From Nonomuraea muscovyensis (GTDB taxonomy: Bacteria > Actinomycetota > Actinomycetes > Streptosporangiales > Streptosporangiaceae), in contig NZ_JACHJB010000002.1 in assembly GCF_014207745.1 (NCBI RefSeq), positions 2,976,001 through 3,040,000 on the forward strand: 64,000 nucleotides of DNA, written 5' to 3'. Shown here piece by piece: positions 23,077 to 31,267 of this stretch (positions within the stretch are counted from its first letter, which is position 1; every line of letters starts with the position of its first letter). Position numbers and translations under genes: made by a program. The notes beneath the pieces are model-generated. The model worked only from the letters and a program-made list of their open reading frames with translations. It was not told the origin of the DNA and did not search any database.

Positions 23077-23862
23077 TCAAGCGACCTTCTTGGAGGACGC
23101 GGCCCACGTGTTGCACGAGCCCACGTCACCCGTCGCGTACCCGGCCTTCAGCCACGCCTTGATGCTGGACGTCCTGCCGTACCAGCGGCCCTCGCCGCTG
23201 CGGTCGCCCTCCATGAGGCCGAGGAGCTGCTGCCAGTCCCTGGAGTGCCTGCCGTCCAGCGGCCAGACGCTCTTCAGGAAGGCGCCGCTCAGGCATTCGG
23301 TCTGCAGGTTCCTCCGCCGCGTCTGTTCCATGTCCTCGGACGTGGTGCGGTACGGCAGCTTCTCGTACGCGGCGTCGACGCCGACGAGGTTCTGCACGTG
23401 GAGGCCGTACAGGGACGAGGCCACGTAGGCGAGCCACAGGTCGTGCGGCTGGCCCAGCCACGACCTGCCGAGCTGGATCATGAGGGTGTTGTTGCCCGCG
23501 CAGTAGTAGGCCTGCGAGTCGTCCTTGCCCGTGGTAAATCCACACCACTTCTTGGGCGCTTTGGCGACGTGCTTCACGCGAATCTTCTTGAACGGCAGCC
23601 CGGCACCGGTGAGGTGCTGCTCCCATGTGGTGTCGAGGCACTCGACAATGCCGTCGAGGTACGCCTTGGCCAAAGCGCGGTCATTGACCCTCACTTTCTT
23701 TTCCGCGCATGTGGTGGCGGGCAGGGCACCCGTCTCGTACAGCGCGTTCTTGGTGAGGGTGGCGTTCTTGACGGGATAGGCGGTCTGCGCCGCGGCCGCA
23801 CCCGCACTCGCGAGGGGGATCAGTGCGGCACAGGCCGGCACCGCGAAATAGCGGATTCTCAT
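23077..23862 (-). CDS. Secreted YpfJ-like metallopeptidase homologue lacking the active site
   Basis: The 261-residue protein has a signal peptide (MRIRYFAVPACAALIPLASA, then GAAAAQTAYP). The fold signature of the neutral zinc metallopeptidase (YpfJ) group follows: YLDGIVECLDTTW, GFTTGKDDSQAYYCAGNNTL, and the helix AYVASSLYGLHVQNLVGV. Relatives have HEYGHHVQ at that helix; here residues 150-154 are SLYGL, so both zinc histidines and the catalytic Glu are gone. Later conserved parts, EQTRRRNLQTECLSGAFLKS and WYGRTSSIKAWLKAGYATGD, remain. It is probably a binding or structural pseudoenzyme. Confidence 0.8.
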   Translation of the reverse strand: MRIRYFAVPACAALIPLASAGAAAAQTAYPVKNATLTKNALYETGALPATTCAEKKVRVNDRALAKAYLDGIVECLDTTWEQHLTGAGLPFKKIRVKHVAKAPKKWCGFTTGKDDSQAYYCAGNNTLMIQLGRSWLGQPHDLWLAYVASSLYGLHVQNLVGVDAAYEKLPYRTTSEDMEQTRRRNLQTECLSGAFLKSVWPLDGRHSRDWQQLLGLMEGDRSGEGRWYGRTSSIKAWLKAGYATGDVGSCNTWAASSKKVA

Positions 23863-24040
23863 GAGCCGCGACAGTAAGGCCAGGATCAGGTAACCGCAAC
23901 TCGCGTATTCGTCGTCACCGAGCGTCGCTCACCGTTGACGAGAATGAATTGTTTCGTTGTCCCGGTCGCCATTCGCGGTGGCGGGACCCGGCCGGGGTGC
24001 GTAACGTACCCTCGATGGATCTCTCCCGGAAGTGGATGAC

Positions 24041-24502
24041 ATGAGCATGGGCTACGCCTTCGTCAACGTTCTGCTCTCGCTGGTCGTGGCCGTCCTGCTG
24101 GTGGTGGGCGTCGTCCTCATGGCGCGCGGGCGGAAGGAGCACGGCTCGGCGGCCACGCTGGGCCTGTGGGGCTGCGTGGTGCTGCTGTTCGGCCTCATCC
24201 TGGGCGTGGTGCGCTCCTTCACCCTGCCCATGATCGTGGAGATGGTCGGCACGCAGTCCGTCTCGGTCGTCATCCTGATCGAGAACGTGATCCAGACGGC
24301 GGTCACCTTCACCGGCACCGGGCTGCTGATCTGGGCCGTGATCGCCCGCCGGCCACCAGCCCGGGACCCGCGGCAGCCGGCCTGGCAGAGCCCGCATCCT
24401 CAGGGCCCGCACCCCCAGAGCCCGCAGCCCCAGAGCCCGCACCCCCAGCAGCAGCCCGGCTGGCAGCACCCGCCCCAGCCGCCGGCCGGCCCGTCCTACT
24501 GA
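24041..24502 (+). CDS. Membrane protein with His/Pro/Gln-repeat tail
   Basis: The 153-residue protein has three or four membrane spans (VNVLLSLVVAVLLVVGVVLM, LGLWGCVVLLFGLILGVV, TAVTFTGTGLLIWAVIA). A cytoplasmic-type tail of imperfect repeats follows (SPHPQGPHPQSPQPQSPHPQ). I took the ATG at 24041, eight bases after GGAAG; a GTG at 24032 is also possible. It overlaps the 3' end of the opposing pseudogene by 7 bases. The function is unknown; the tail might bind metals or self-associate. Confidence 0.7.
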   Translation: MSMGYAFVNVLLSLVVAVLLVVGVVLMARGRKEHGSAATLGLWGCVVLLFGLILGVVRSFTLPMIVEMVGTQSVSVVILIENVIQTAVTFTGTGLLIWAVIARRPPARDPRQPAWQSPHPQGPHPQSPQPQSPHPQQQPGWQHPPQPPAGPSY

Positions 24503-24997
24503 CCGGCCAGGTAGTCAGCCCACCTGATCATCCCGGTCGCACCCTCGGACGTCAGGTGGCCGGCCCTGAACGCGCGGCCCGGCCCCCCGGGCACCCGCAC
24601 CCGCAACACCGGCCGCCGACTGTCCCGGGCGCGCAGCCACTGGGTCGCCGCCTCCGCCATCGACAGCACCTGCGGCCCGCCGATCTCCTCGACCCGCCCG
24701 CCGGGCCCCCGCTCCACCAGCGTGACAAGGCGGGCGGCCACGTCACGCACGTCCACCGGCTGCGCCCGCACCCCCGGGTCGGCCACCAGGGCGCCGAGCC
24801 GCGCCATCGCGGTGAACGCCTGGTTCACGAACGCCTGGTTCACGAACGCGTGAAACTGCGTCGCCCGCAGGATCGTCCACGGCACCCCGCCGGCCCGTAC
24901 GGCTTGCCGCCCGCACCTCGTGGCCCGCCGCCGCGAGCCTGTCCAGGACGGCCCGCCCGAGCCGTCCGCTGCCACCGGTCACCAGTACGCACGTCAT
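24496..24997 (-). pseudogene. NAD(P)-binding (NmrA-like) protein with internal deletion
   Basis: From an ATG at 24997 the minus strand reads MTCVLVTGGSGRLGRAVLDR then LAAAGHEVRAASR, a Rossmann start. It then jumps frame into VRAGGVPWTILRATQFHAFV, which lies about 100 residues later in intact relatives. The end, VLRVRVPGGPGRAFRAGHLT, is family-like. The middle domain is deleted and the junction is out of frame, so the gene is dead. A 15-base tandem repeat gives FVNQAFVNQAF after the junction. Confidence 0.8.
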
Positions 24998-25043
24998 GCC
25001 TACGGGACGGGACGGGCCCGCCGGATGTGACAGCAGGCCGGCG

Positions 25044-25496
25044 TCACGCCCGGGTGAAGTCCATGGTCCAGTTGGTCTCCCAGGTGCGTTCGCCGTCCAC
25101 GGAGAACGCCTGCTCCCACCGGCAGGAGTCCGGCCCGTGGACCGTCCAGACGAACCGGCAGCGCACCGGCGTGCCCTGGTGGGAGTCGTCGGCGTAGAAC
25201 TCCCCTCTGGGCCCGTCGAAGCGGCCGACCATGGGCGGCAGGTCGAGCACGCCCCGCGCGCTGCTCGCCCAGTAGATCGACCACAGCTCGGTGGCCGGGT
25301 TGTAGAGGCGCAGGGTCAGCCCGGAGAAGCCCTTGGTCGGGAAGACGATCTCGTCGAAGTTCGCCGCCCCGGCGAAGTGCCGGGTGTCGACCGTGGTGCC
25401 GGGGAACTCGTCCCACTCGTCGCTGCCGGACAGCGGCTTGACCAGCCTGCGGTTGGCGACGTTCCAGGTGCCGGTGAGGAAGTCGAAGTCGTTCAT
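25044..25496 (-). CDS. DUF1579-like protein
   Basis: The 150-residue soluble protein starts MNDFDFLTGTWNVANRRLVK and contains FDEIVFPTKGFSGLTLRLYN, then WSIYWASS and CRFVWTVHGPDSCRWEQAFS. This resembles small beta-barrel proteins of the DUF1579 type, often linked to stress or metabolite binding. It is divergent from the WYL regulator gene, with a perfect operator in the gap, so that regulator should control it. The ATG at 25496 is preferred over one at 25520, which would run towards the operator. Confidence 0.8.
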   Translation of the reverse strand: MNDFDFLTGTWNVANRRLVKPLSGSDEWDEFPGTTVDTRHFAGAANFDEIVFPTKGFSGLTLRLYNPATELWSIYWASSARGVLDLPPMVGRFDGPRGEFYADDSHQGTPVRCRFVWTVHGPDSCRWEQAFSVDGERTWETNWTMDFTRA

Positions 25497-25515
25497 GGAG
25501 GGACCGTAAGCCGGA

Positions 25516-25540
25516 GTCACTGACAGGTAATGTCAGTGAC
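25516..25540. promoter_or_regulatory. Operator of the WYL regulator
   Basis: A perfect 10-bp inverted repeat, GTCACTGACA-GGTAA-TGTCAGTGAC, abuts the ATG of the WYL gene at 25541. It lies 20 bases upstream of the divergent DUF1579-like gene. It must overlap the start region of the regulator mRNA and so suits autoregulation. A related sequence occurs at 30838-30857. Confidence 0.85.
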
Positions 25541-26539
25541 ATGCGCGCTTCCCGGCTCGTCTCGATCCTCCTGCTGCTGCAGACGCGCGGGCGCATGACC
25601 GCTCGGGAGCTCGCCGACCGGCTGGAGGTCTCGGTACGGACGATCTACCGCGACGTCGAGTCGCTCCACTCCGCCGGCATCCCCCTGTACGGCGACGCCG
25701 GCCCGAACGGCGGCTACCAGTTGCTGGCCGGCTACCGCACCAGGTTGACCGGGCTGACGGGCGACGAGGCGGAGTCGCTGTTCCTCGCCGGGCTGCCGGG
25801 ACCGGCGGCCGAGCTGGGCCTGGGCGCGGTGGTGACCGCCGCCCAGCTCAAGCTGATGGCCGCGCTGCCCGTGGAGCTGCGCGACCGGGCCGGCCGCATC
25901 CAGGAGCGCTTCCACCTGGACGCCCCGACCTGGTACCGCGACCAGGAGCCGGCCACGCACCTGCCCGCCGTGGCCGACGCCGTGTGGAACGAGCGGGTGA
26001 TCCAGGTCCGATACCGCCGCTGGAAGGCGCCGCAGGAGGTGGACCGGAGGCTGGAGCCGTACGGGCTGGTCGTCAAGGCCGGGCGCTGGTACCTGGTGGC
26101 ACGGTCCGGTGACCGGGTGCGCACCTACCGGGTCTCCCAGATCCTCGCCCTGCACCCGCTGCCGGAGCACTTCGCCCGGCCCGGCGGGTTCGACCTGGCG
26201 GCGTACTGGCAGGCGTACCTGGCCGACTTCGAGGAGCGGCTGCGCCGGGGCGAGGCCGTGGTCCGGCTGTCGCCGCGGGGGCTGGAGCTGCTCGGCAACC
26301 TCATGACGCCCGGTGTGGTGGCCGCGGCCCGGGCCAGCGCCGAGCCGCCGGACGCGGAGGGCTGGACCCGGGTGACCGTCCCCATCGAGTCGGTCGGCCA
26401 CGCCACGGGCGAGTTCCTGCGACTGGGCGACGAGGCCGAGGTGGTCGCGCCGGACGAGCTGCGGCGCGCGGTCGCGGCGACGGCCGCCGCGCTGGCCCGG
26501 CGCTACCACCGTGACGCTATCCGGCCTGCCGGCGCATGA
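25541..26539 (+). CDS. WYL-domain (YafY-type) regulator
   Basis: The 332-residue protein has an N-terminal helix-turn-helix (MRASRLVSILLLLQTRGRMT, then ARELADRLEVSVRTIYRDVE, SLHSAGIPLYGDAGPNGGYQ). A WYL domain follows (VDRRLEPYGLVVKAGRWYLV, then RVRTYRVSQILALHPLP) and a C-terminal WCX extension. The WYL domain binds nucleotides or other ligands in characterised members. The ATG directly abuts the operator, so the mRNA must be leaderless or start inside it. The 3' end overlaps the convergent GNAT gene by 23 bases. Confidence 0.92.
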   Translation: MRASRLVSILLLLQTRGRMTARELADRLEVSVRTIYRDVESLHSAGIPLYGDAGPNGGYQLLAGYRTRLTGLTGDEAESLFLAGLPGPAAELGLGAVVTAAQLKLMAALPVELRDRAGRIQERFHLDAPTWYRDQEPATHLPAVADAVWNERVIQVRYRRWKAPQEVDRRLEPYGLVVKAGRWYLVARSGDRVRTYRVSQILALHPLPEHFARPGGFDLAAYWQAYLADFEERLRRGEAVVRLSPRGLELLGNLMTPGVVAAARASAEPPDAEGWTRVTVPIESVGHATGEFLRLGDEAEVVAPDELRRAVAATAAALARRYHRDAIRPAGA

Positions 26540-27482
26540 CGTGGAAGCGCCGGGTGATGCCGTAGCCCGCGCGCGCGTACAGGTGACCGGCGGAGCTGGT
26601 CTCCCCCGTCCACAGGAACCACGACGAGTGCAGCCCCTCGGCACGCATCATCGCCATGGTCAGGTGGAGCAGGATCTTGCCGAGCCCGGTGCCGCGTTCG
26701 GCCTGCTCGACCCCGAACGGCCCGAACCGCTCAGGAATCCCGCGATAGGCCCCGTAGGCGGAGAACCCGACGATGCGGTCCTTTGTCGCGATGAGCAGCC
26801 GGTCCGGGTCAGGGTGCCGCCTGATCGCCTCGCCCCAGTCCGGGCTGAACGCGCTCGCCGCGAACCTGATCAGCTCCGGCAGTTCGCCGTCCAGCGGGGC
26901 GCGGAAGGCGTACCCCTCGCTCTCCCGCCTGGCCCGCAGCTCGTGCACGTCGTCCGGCGCCATGTAGCCGACGAGCGTGCGATCCATCGCGACGGGCGAG
27001 TAGAGCACCTCGAACCCCGCCCGGCGCAGCAGCCGGAGCCCGTCCGGATAGAGCTGGGGATCGACGCCCGGCAGCACGTAGTGGGGCGTGTAGGAGGCGA
27101 AGTCCACCCTCGTCCTGCCCTGCGCCGCCAGGAACGCCAGCGCCTCGTCGAGCAGCCGCCGGCCCAGCCCGCTCCCCCGGTGCTCCGGCACGACGAAGAA
27201 GAACGGGATCCAGCCGGTCTCGGGCTCCAGCCCCGCGCGGGGCGCGATCGGGACCAGCCGGCGGACCGCGTACGCGCACCCGGCCACCCGCCCGTCCCGG
27301 ACGGCCACCCGCAGGCCCTCGGGGTCGAAGTTCGGGTCGAGCAGCACGCAGTCGCGCAGCCAGGCGCGGGTGGTGGGGTCGGCCGGCATGCTGCGGTTCC
27401 AGCCTTCGACCAGGGACGCCTCGTCACCCGAGGCGAACCCGCGGACGGTGAGGTCCTCCTGGAGGCGTGCGTGCGGGTCCAT
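26517..27482 (-). CDS. Tandem GNAT acetyltransferase
   Basis: The 321-residue protein carries two GNAT domains. The first has the acetyl-CoA loop VVPEHRGSGLGRRLLDEALA (about residues 98-117). The second has GVEQAERGTGLGKILLHLTM (about 270-289). It resembles two-domain mycothiol-synthase-like acetyltransferases, but lacks features that would identify a substrate. The 3' end overlaps the WYL gene. The start ATG at 27482 follows AAGGGTTG. Confidence 0.88.
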   Translation of the reverse strand: MDPHARLQEDLTVRGFASGDEASLVEGWNRSMPADPTTRAWLRDCVLLDPNFDPEGLRVAVRDGRVAGCAYAVRRLVPIAPRAGLEPETGWIPFFFVVPEHRGSGLGRRLLDEALAFLAAQGRTRVDFASYTPHYVLPGVDPQLYPDGLRLLRRAGFEVLYSPVAMDRTLVGYMAPDDVHELRARRESEGYAFRAPLDGELPELIRFAASAFSPDWGEAIRRHPDPDRLLIATKDRIVGFSAYGAYRGIPERFGPFGVEQAERGTGLGKILLHLTMAMMRAEGLHSSWFLWTGETSSAGHLYARAGYGITRRFHVMRRQAG

Positions 27483-27647
27483 GGGACAACCCTTCCAGAA
27501 AGATCATCGCTGACCCAACCCGGCGTTACCGGTCCGTGATCATCTGGCCGGCCGAGGACGGGCCGGATGCAACCGCCGAGCGGCCTCGTCCGGAAGAATG
27601 ACCAGGACGATCGCGATCGGGGACCCTGCGTGGAGGAGACCGGCCCG

Positions 27648-28562
27648 GTGACCACCGGAGACGAGCCGGGATACGGCATCGGCGCCGTGTCCCGGCGGCT
27701 CGGCGTGCCCGCACCCACGCTGCGCACCTGGAACCTCCGCTACGGCATCGGCCCGAGCCGCCGCAGCCCCGGCGGGCACCGCCGCTACGACCGGGTCGAT
27801 CTGGCCCGCCTGGAGGAGATGAACCGGCTCATCCACGCGGGCGTCCCGCCCGCCGACGCGGCCCGTCAGGCGCTGCGGCTGCGCGCCCCGAACGTCCCGC
27901 CAGAGGGCGCCCCCACCGACGACCGGCCGGCCGGGCTGGGCCGGCCGGGGCCCCACGTCCCGTCCGCGGCCATGCTGGCCCGCGCCGCGCACGCCCTCGA
28001 CGGCCGCACGGTCGCCGACGGCCTCGCCGGCGCCCTGGCCCGGCTCGGCGTCGTGGGCACCTGGGAACGCCTGGTCCGCCCGACCTTCGCGACGATCTGC
28101 CGCAGGCAGGACGAGACCGGTGCCGGCATCGACGTCGAGCACCTGTTCTCCGACCGCCTCCTGGCGGCCCTGCTCCCCCTGGCGGCCCGCCCGGACCACC
28201 CGGTGAACCACCGCCCCGTCCTGCTGGCCTGCGCCGAGGACGAGCAGCACAGCCTGCCGGTCCACGCGCTCGCCGCGGCGCTGGCCGGCGAACGCGACGT
28301 GGAGACCCACGTGCTGGGCGCCCGCACCCCGTACCCGGCGCTGGCGGACGCGATGCGCCGCCTCGGCCCGGCGGTCGTCTTCGTCTGGTCACATCGGACG
28401 GCCACCGGCGACCCCGCTCCGCTCGCCGCGCTGCCCGCGCTGCGGCCGCCCGCCCGGATCGTCGCCGGCGGCCCCGGCTGGGGGCCCGGCCTGCCGCGCA
28501 AGGTCGTCAGGGCAGACTCCCTGCCCGGCGCCGTCGCCCTGATCGCCGCGGCACTCGACTGA
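27648..28562 (+). CDS. LitR/CarH-like MerR regulator with altered B12 site
   Basis: About 304 residues. The MerR domain reads YGIGAVSRRLGVPAPTLRTW, then NLRYGIGPSRRSPGGHRRYD. A helical bundle and cobalamin-type domain follow. Light sensors CarH/LitR need W-x9-EH and (E/D)xHxxG. Here Gln154 replaces Trp in QDETGAGIDVEH, with the spacing to EH kept. EQHSLP (199-204) keeps Glu and His but has Pro for Gly. Cobalamin binding may therefore be weak or lost. The GTG at 27648 follows GGAGGAG; an upstream ATG at 27567 is possible. The ECF sigma and YbgA-like genes follow. Confidence 0.85.
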   Translation: MTTGDEPGYGIGAVSRRLGVPAPTLRTWNLRYGIGPSRRSPGGHRRYDRVDLARLEEMNRLIHAGVPPADAARQALRLRAPNVPPEGAPTDDRPAGLGRPGPHVPSAAMLARAAHALDGRTVADGLAGALARLGVVGTWERLVRPTFATICRRQDETGAGIDVEHLFSDRLLAALLPLAARPDHPVNHRPVLLACAEDEQHSLPVHALAAALAGERDVETHVLGARTPYPALADAMRRLGPAVVFVWSHRTATGDPAPLAALPALRPPARIVAGGPGWGPGLPRKVVRADSLPGAVALIAAALD

Positions 28563-28644
28563 ATCTCCCCGCCCTTGGTTGCCCGATCCCCCGCGGAGGG
28601 CGTTGAATAAGTTTTGAAGAGGTTATCTGCGGAAGAAGAGGACG

Positions 28645-29124
28645 ATGGAACTGCTCGCCGATTGCTATCGCACCCACGCAGCGCTGGTCCGCTCGTATCT
28701 GAGGCGCCTCGTCCCGCCCGCGGACATCGACGACATGACCCAGGTGGTCTTCCTGGAGGTCTGGCAGTCCCGGCACCGCTACGACCCGGCGCGGAGCCTG
28801 GAGGCCTGGCTGCTGGGCATCGCGCGCAACCGCGCCGTCGACCACCTGCGCGCCCGCCGCCCCGCCACGGTCCCGCTGGAGGCCGTCGGCGAGCCCGCCG
28901 GGGACGACGGCCGGACCGTCAGCGACGGCCTGGCCCGGCGCGACCTGGTCCGCCGGGCGCTGTCCGAGCTGCCCGAAACCCAGCGCCAGGCCATCGAACT
29001 GGCCTACTACGGCCAGCTCACCCAGCGGGAGATCTCCGAACGGCTGCGCGTGCCGCTGGGCACGGTCAAGGCCAGGACCGCCCGTGGCCTGCACCGCCTG
29101 TCCGCCCTGATGGAGGCGGCATGA
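28645..29124 (+). CDS. ECF sigma factor (LitS-like by context)
   Basis: The 159-residue protein has sigma region 2 (YRTHAALVRSYLRRLVPPAD, then DIDDMTQVVFLEVWQSRHRY, SLEAWLLGIARNRAVDHLRA) and region 4 (ALSELPETQRQAIELAYYGQ, then LTQREISERLRVPLGTVKAR). AGAAGAGG precedes the ATG. No anti-sigma gene is adjacent. A MerR/LitR gene followed by an ECF sigma matches the litR-litS layout that controls light-induced carotenoid and photolyase genes in Streptomyces. No carotenoid gene is seen here. Confidence 0.92.
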   Translation: MELLADCYRTHAALVRSYLRRLVPPADIDDMTQVVFLEVWQSRHRYDPARSLEAWLLGIARNRAVDHLRARRPATVPLEAVGEPAGDDGRTVSDGLARRDLVRRALSELPETQRQAIELAYYGQLTQREISERLRVPLGTVKARTARGLHRLSALMEAA

Positions 29125-30071
29125 CCAGACCCAGGGTGGCGGTGTCGAGCTGCCTGATCGGCGAGCCCGTCCGCTTCAACGGCGGTCACAGCCGTGACCG
29201 GTTCCTGTCCGGCCCGCTCGACCCGTACGTCGACTGGGTGCCGATCTGCCCGGAGATGGAGGCGGGACTGGGCACGCCGCGCGAGACGCTGCGACTGGAG
29301 CGTTCCGCCTCGCGCCCGCGCCTGATGACCCGCACGACCCGCGCCGACCTCACCGAACGGATGACCGCCCTGGCCGCGGCCCGCGCCGCCTCGCTCGACG
29401 TGGACGGTTACGTCTTCAAGTCGCGCAGCCCCACCTGCGGCGTCCACGGCATCCCCCTCTACCCGGGCGCGGACGGGCCGCCGGTGGACCGGCGCAACCG
29501 GGGCGTGTTCGCCGCGGGGGTCATCGACGCGCACCCGCTGCTGCCCGTGGAGGACGAGGGCCGGCTGAACGACGCCGTGCTGCGGGAGGCGTTCGTGGAG
29601 CGGGTCTTCGCCCATGCCCAGCTGCGCGATCTGCTGTCCGGCGACTGGCGGCCGCGCGACCTGATCGGCTTCCACGCCCGGCACAAGATGCAGCTCCTCG
29701 CCCACGACCCGGCCGGCTACCGCGCCGCGGGCGCCCTGGTGGGGCGGGCGGGGGTGCTGCCGCGTGCCGAAGTGGCCGCCCGATACGCCGAGGCGTTCCG
29801 TACGGCCCTGTCGAGGAAGGCAGGAGCCGGCCGGAACGTCAACGCGCTGCACCACCTCGTGGGCATGGTCGCGCTCGACCCGTCCCGCCGAGACCACCTG
29901 CTGGGAGTCATCGAGGCCTACCGGGCCGGGCTGGTGCCGCTGAGCGTGCCGGCGACCCTGCTGCGCCACGACGCCGAGGGCGAGGGACCGGCCGCCGCCT
30001 ACGTCCGCGACCAGACCTTCCTCGCCCCGTACCCGGAGGAGCTGCGGCTGCGGCACCACGTCCCCGCCTGA
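29121..30071 (+). CDS. YbgA-like DUF523-DUF1722 protein
   Basis: The 316-residue protein fuses DUF523 (VAVSSCLIGEPVRFNGGHSR, then ICPEMEAGLGTPRETLRL, FKSRSPTCGVHGIPLY) to DUF1722 (HAQLRDLLSGDWRPRDLIGF, then HARHKMQLLAHDPAGYRAAG, NVNALHHLVGMVALD). It is co-translated with the sigma gene (ATGA overlap). In E. coli ybgA lies in an operon with the photolyase gene phr, so a role in light or DNA-repair response is suggested by context here too. The biochemical function is unknown. A shorter DUF523 paralogue is at 18227-18721. Confidence 0.9.
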   Translation: MTRPRVAVSSCLIGEPVRFNGGHSRDRFLSGPLDPYVDWVPICPEMEAGLGTPRETLRLERSASRPRLMTRTTRADLTERMTALAAARAASLDVDGYVFKSRSPTCGVHGIPLYPGADGPPVDRRNRGVFAAGVIDAHPLLPVEDEGRLNDAVLREAFVERVFAHAQLRDLLSGDWRPRDLIGFHARHKMQLLAHDPAGYRAAGALVGRAGVLPRAEVAARYAEAFRTALSRKAGAGRNVNALHHLVGMVALDPSRRDHLLGVIEAYRAGLVPLSVPATLLRHDAEGEGPAAAYVRDQTFLAPYPEELRLRHHVPA

Positions 30072-30088
30072 GGTCGGCGAGGACGGCG

Positions 30089-30448
30089 CTAGGGGCGCCG
30101 GGGTGGGAGCACGCAGAATTCGTTGCCTTCCGGGTCGGCGAGGACGACCCACGGGGCGTCGGCGGGTTGACCGACGTCGATGCGGGTGGCACCGAGGGCG
30201 ATGAGGCGTTCGACCTCGGCCTGCTGGTCGTCGGGTTGGAGGTCGAGGTGCAGGCGGTTCTTGGCGTGCTTGGCGTCGGGGACATGGATGAAGGCCAGCC
30301 AGGGCATCGTCTGCTCGTCCCTGGCGATGAGATGGGTGCCGCTCGGCAGCTCACGCCGGGCCTGGTAGCCGAGGGCTTGCGCCCAGAAGTCGGCCAGCCG
30401 ACCCGGGGAGCCGCAGTCGACAGAAACGGCGAGCAACGCGCTGGACAT
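30089..30448 (-). CDS. VOC family protein
   Basis: The 119-residue glyoxalase-fold protein reads LLAVSVDCGSPGRLADFWAQ, then ALGYQARRE and WLAFIHVPDAKHAKNRLHLD, ending WVVLADPEGNEFCVLPPRR. This is the common actinobacterial DUF/VOC type near resistance or stress genes. The two halves have candidate metal ligands (His in NRLHLDL, Glu in GNEFCVL). It is convergent with the YbgA-like gene; the substrate is unknown. Confidence 0.88.
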   Translation of the reverse strand: MSSALLAVSVDCGSPGRLADFWAQALGYQARRELPSGTHLIARDEQTMPWLAFIHVPDAKHAKNRLHLDLQPDDQQAEVERLIALGATRIDVGQPADAPWVVLADPEGNEFCVLPPRRP

Positions 30449-30641
30449 GAGATGCCTCCGGAAACCTCGATATGAGCGGGTGGACGCTGAGTTTCAGATC
30501 ATGCCGCTTACGAGCTCCTCAACCAGTCCGCCACGGGCTCGATCTCGGGGAGATCGAGCCGCCGATCCCCCGCTTGGACGCCCTCGACCAGGCGCTGACC
30601 GGCCGGTACGGGGCACTCCCCGACGGATGCCAGTGGGGGTC

Positions 30642-30857
30642 ATGGGTGCGAGCGAGCCGCACGGGAGAAAGCGCGAGGCGGACGCGATCGCTGAACTGCC
30701 GGCGGGACCGCGGGCGGGCACCAGCTCGTCGCTGGTGCTGCGTGGCGAGCCCGGCATCGGCAAGACGGCGTTGCTCGACCACGCCGCCGCGGCGGCCGGG
30801 GACATGCGGCTGGTCCGCGGTCCGGGGGCCGAAATCCCTGACACAACATGTCAGTGA
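30642..30857 (+). pseudogene. LuxR/LAL-type AAA regulator, N-terminal fragment
   Basis: From an ATG at 30642 the reading gives a Walker A region, SSSLVLRGEPGIGKTALLDH, then AAAAAGDMRLVRGPGAEI, exactly the start of large ATP-binding LuxR regulators (about 900 residues when intact). It stops at 30855-30857, at an unrelated promoter-like junction. A later fragment of the same kind of protein lies at 34305-34572, so one LAL gene may have been split by the 3.4 kb between. Confidence 0.8.
30838..30857. promoter_or_regulatory. WYL-operator-like repeat upstream of NIPSNAP gene
   Basis: CTGACACAACATGTCAGTGA contains TGACA-N5-TGTCA, and its right half continues AGTGA exactly as in the operator at 25516-25540. 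It lies about 75 bases before the NIPSNAP gene. Spacer length and half-site match the WYL operator, so the same or a related regulator may act here. This is inference from sequence likeness. Confidence 0.55.
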
Positions 30858-30931
30858 TGCCCGGCTAGCGTCGAGGTGTTCTGCGCCGGCCAACACCGTC
30901 TGACGCACTGGATGCCGTAGAAGGGCTGCCC

Positions 30932-31267
30932 GTGATTCTTGAGATCCGCACGTATCGGTTGAAGTCAGGCACCGGCGACGAGTTCGTTCGCGTCATGCGG
31001 GAAGAGTCCGTGCCGCTACTGGAGGAGTCCGGTATCTGGGTGGTGGACTGCGGAGCGTCTTTGGTAGCAGAGGGCGGGCATGAGGAGGCCTATCTGATCC
31101 GCGCGTTCGCGTCCCTTGAGGCGCACCACGAGCAGGAGGAAAGGTTCTACGGCAGTGACGCCTGGCGGCTCGGTCCCCGCGAGGCGATCGTCTCCCGGAT
31201 CGACAGCTATCACACGATTGTCCTCGAGACTTCAGAACAGACCGTGCAGGCACTCCAACGGCGATGA
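30932..31267 (+). CDS. NIPSNAP family protein
   Basis: The 111-residue ferredoxin-like alpha/beta protein starts (GTG) MILEIRTYRLKSGTGDEFVR, then VMREESVPLLEESGIWVVDC, AYLIRAFASLEAHHEQEERF and YGSDAWRLGPREAI. It is a single NIPSNAP domain, usual for bacterial members, which act as small dimers in unknown pathways. It is the only intact gene between the two LAL fragments besides the DUF2306 gene and the membrane proteins. Confidence 0.88.
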   Translation: MILEIRTYRLKSGTGDEFVRVMREESVPLLEESGIWVVDCGASLVAEGGHEEAYLIRAFASLEAHHEQEERFYGSDAWRLGPREAIVSRIDSYHTIVLETSEQTVQALQRR

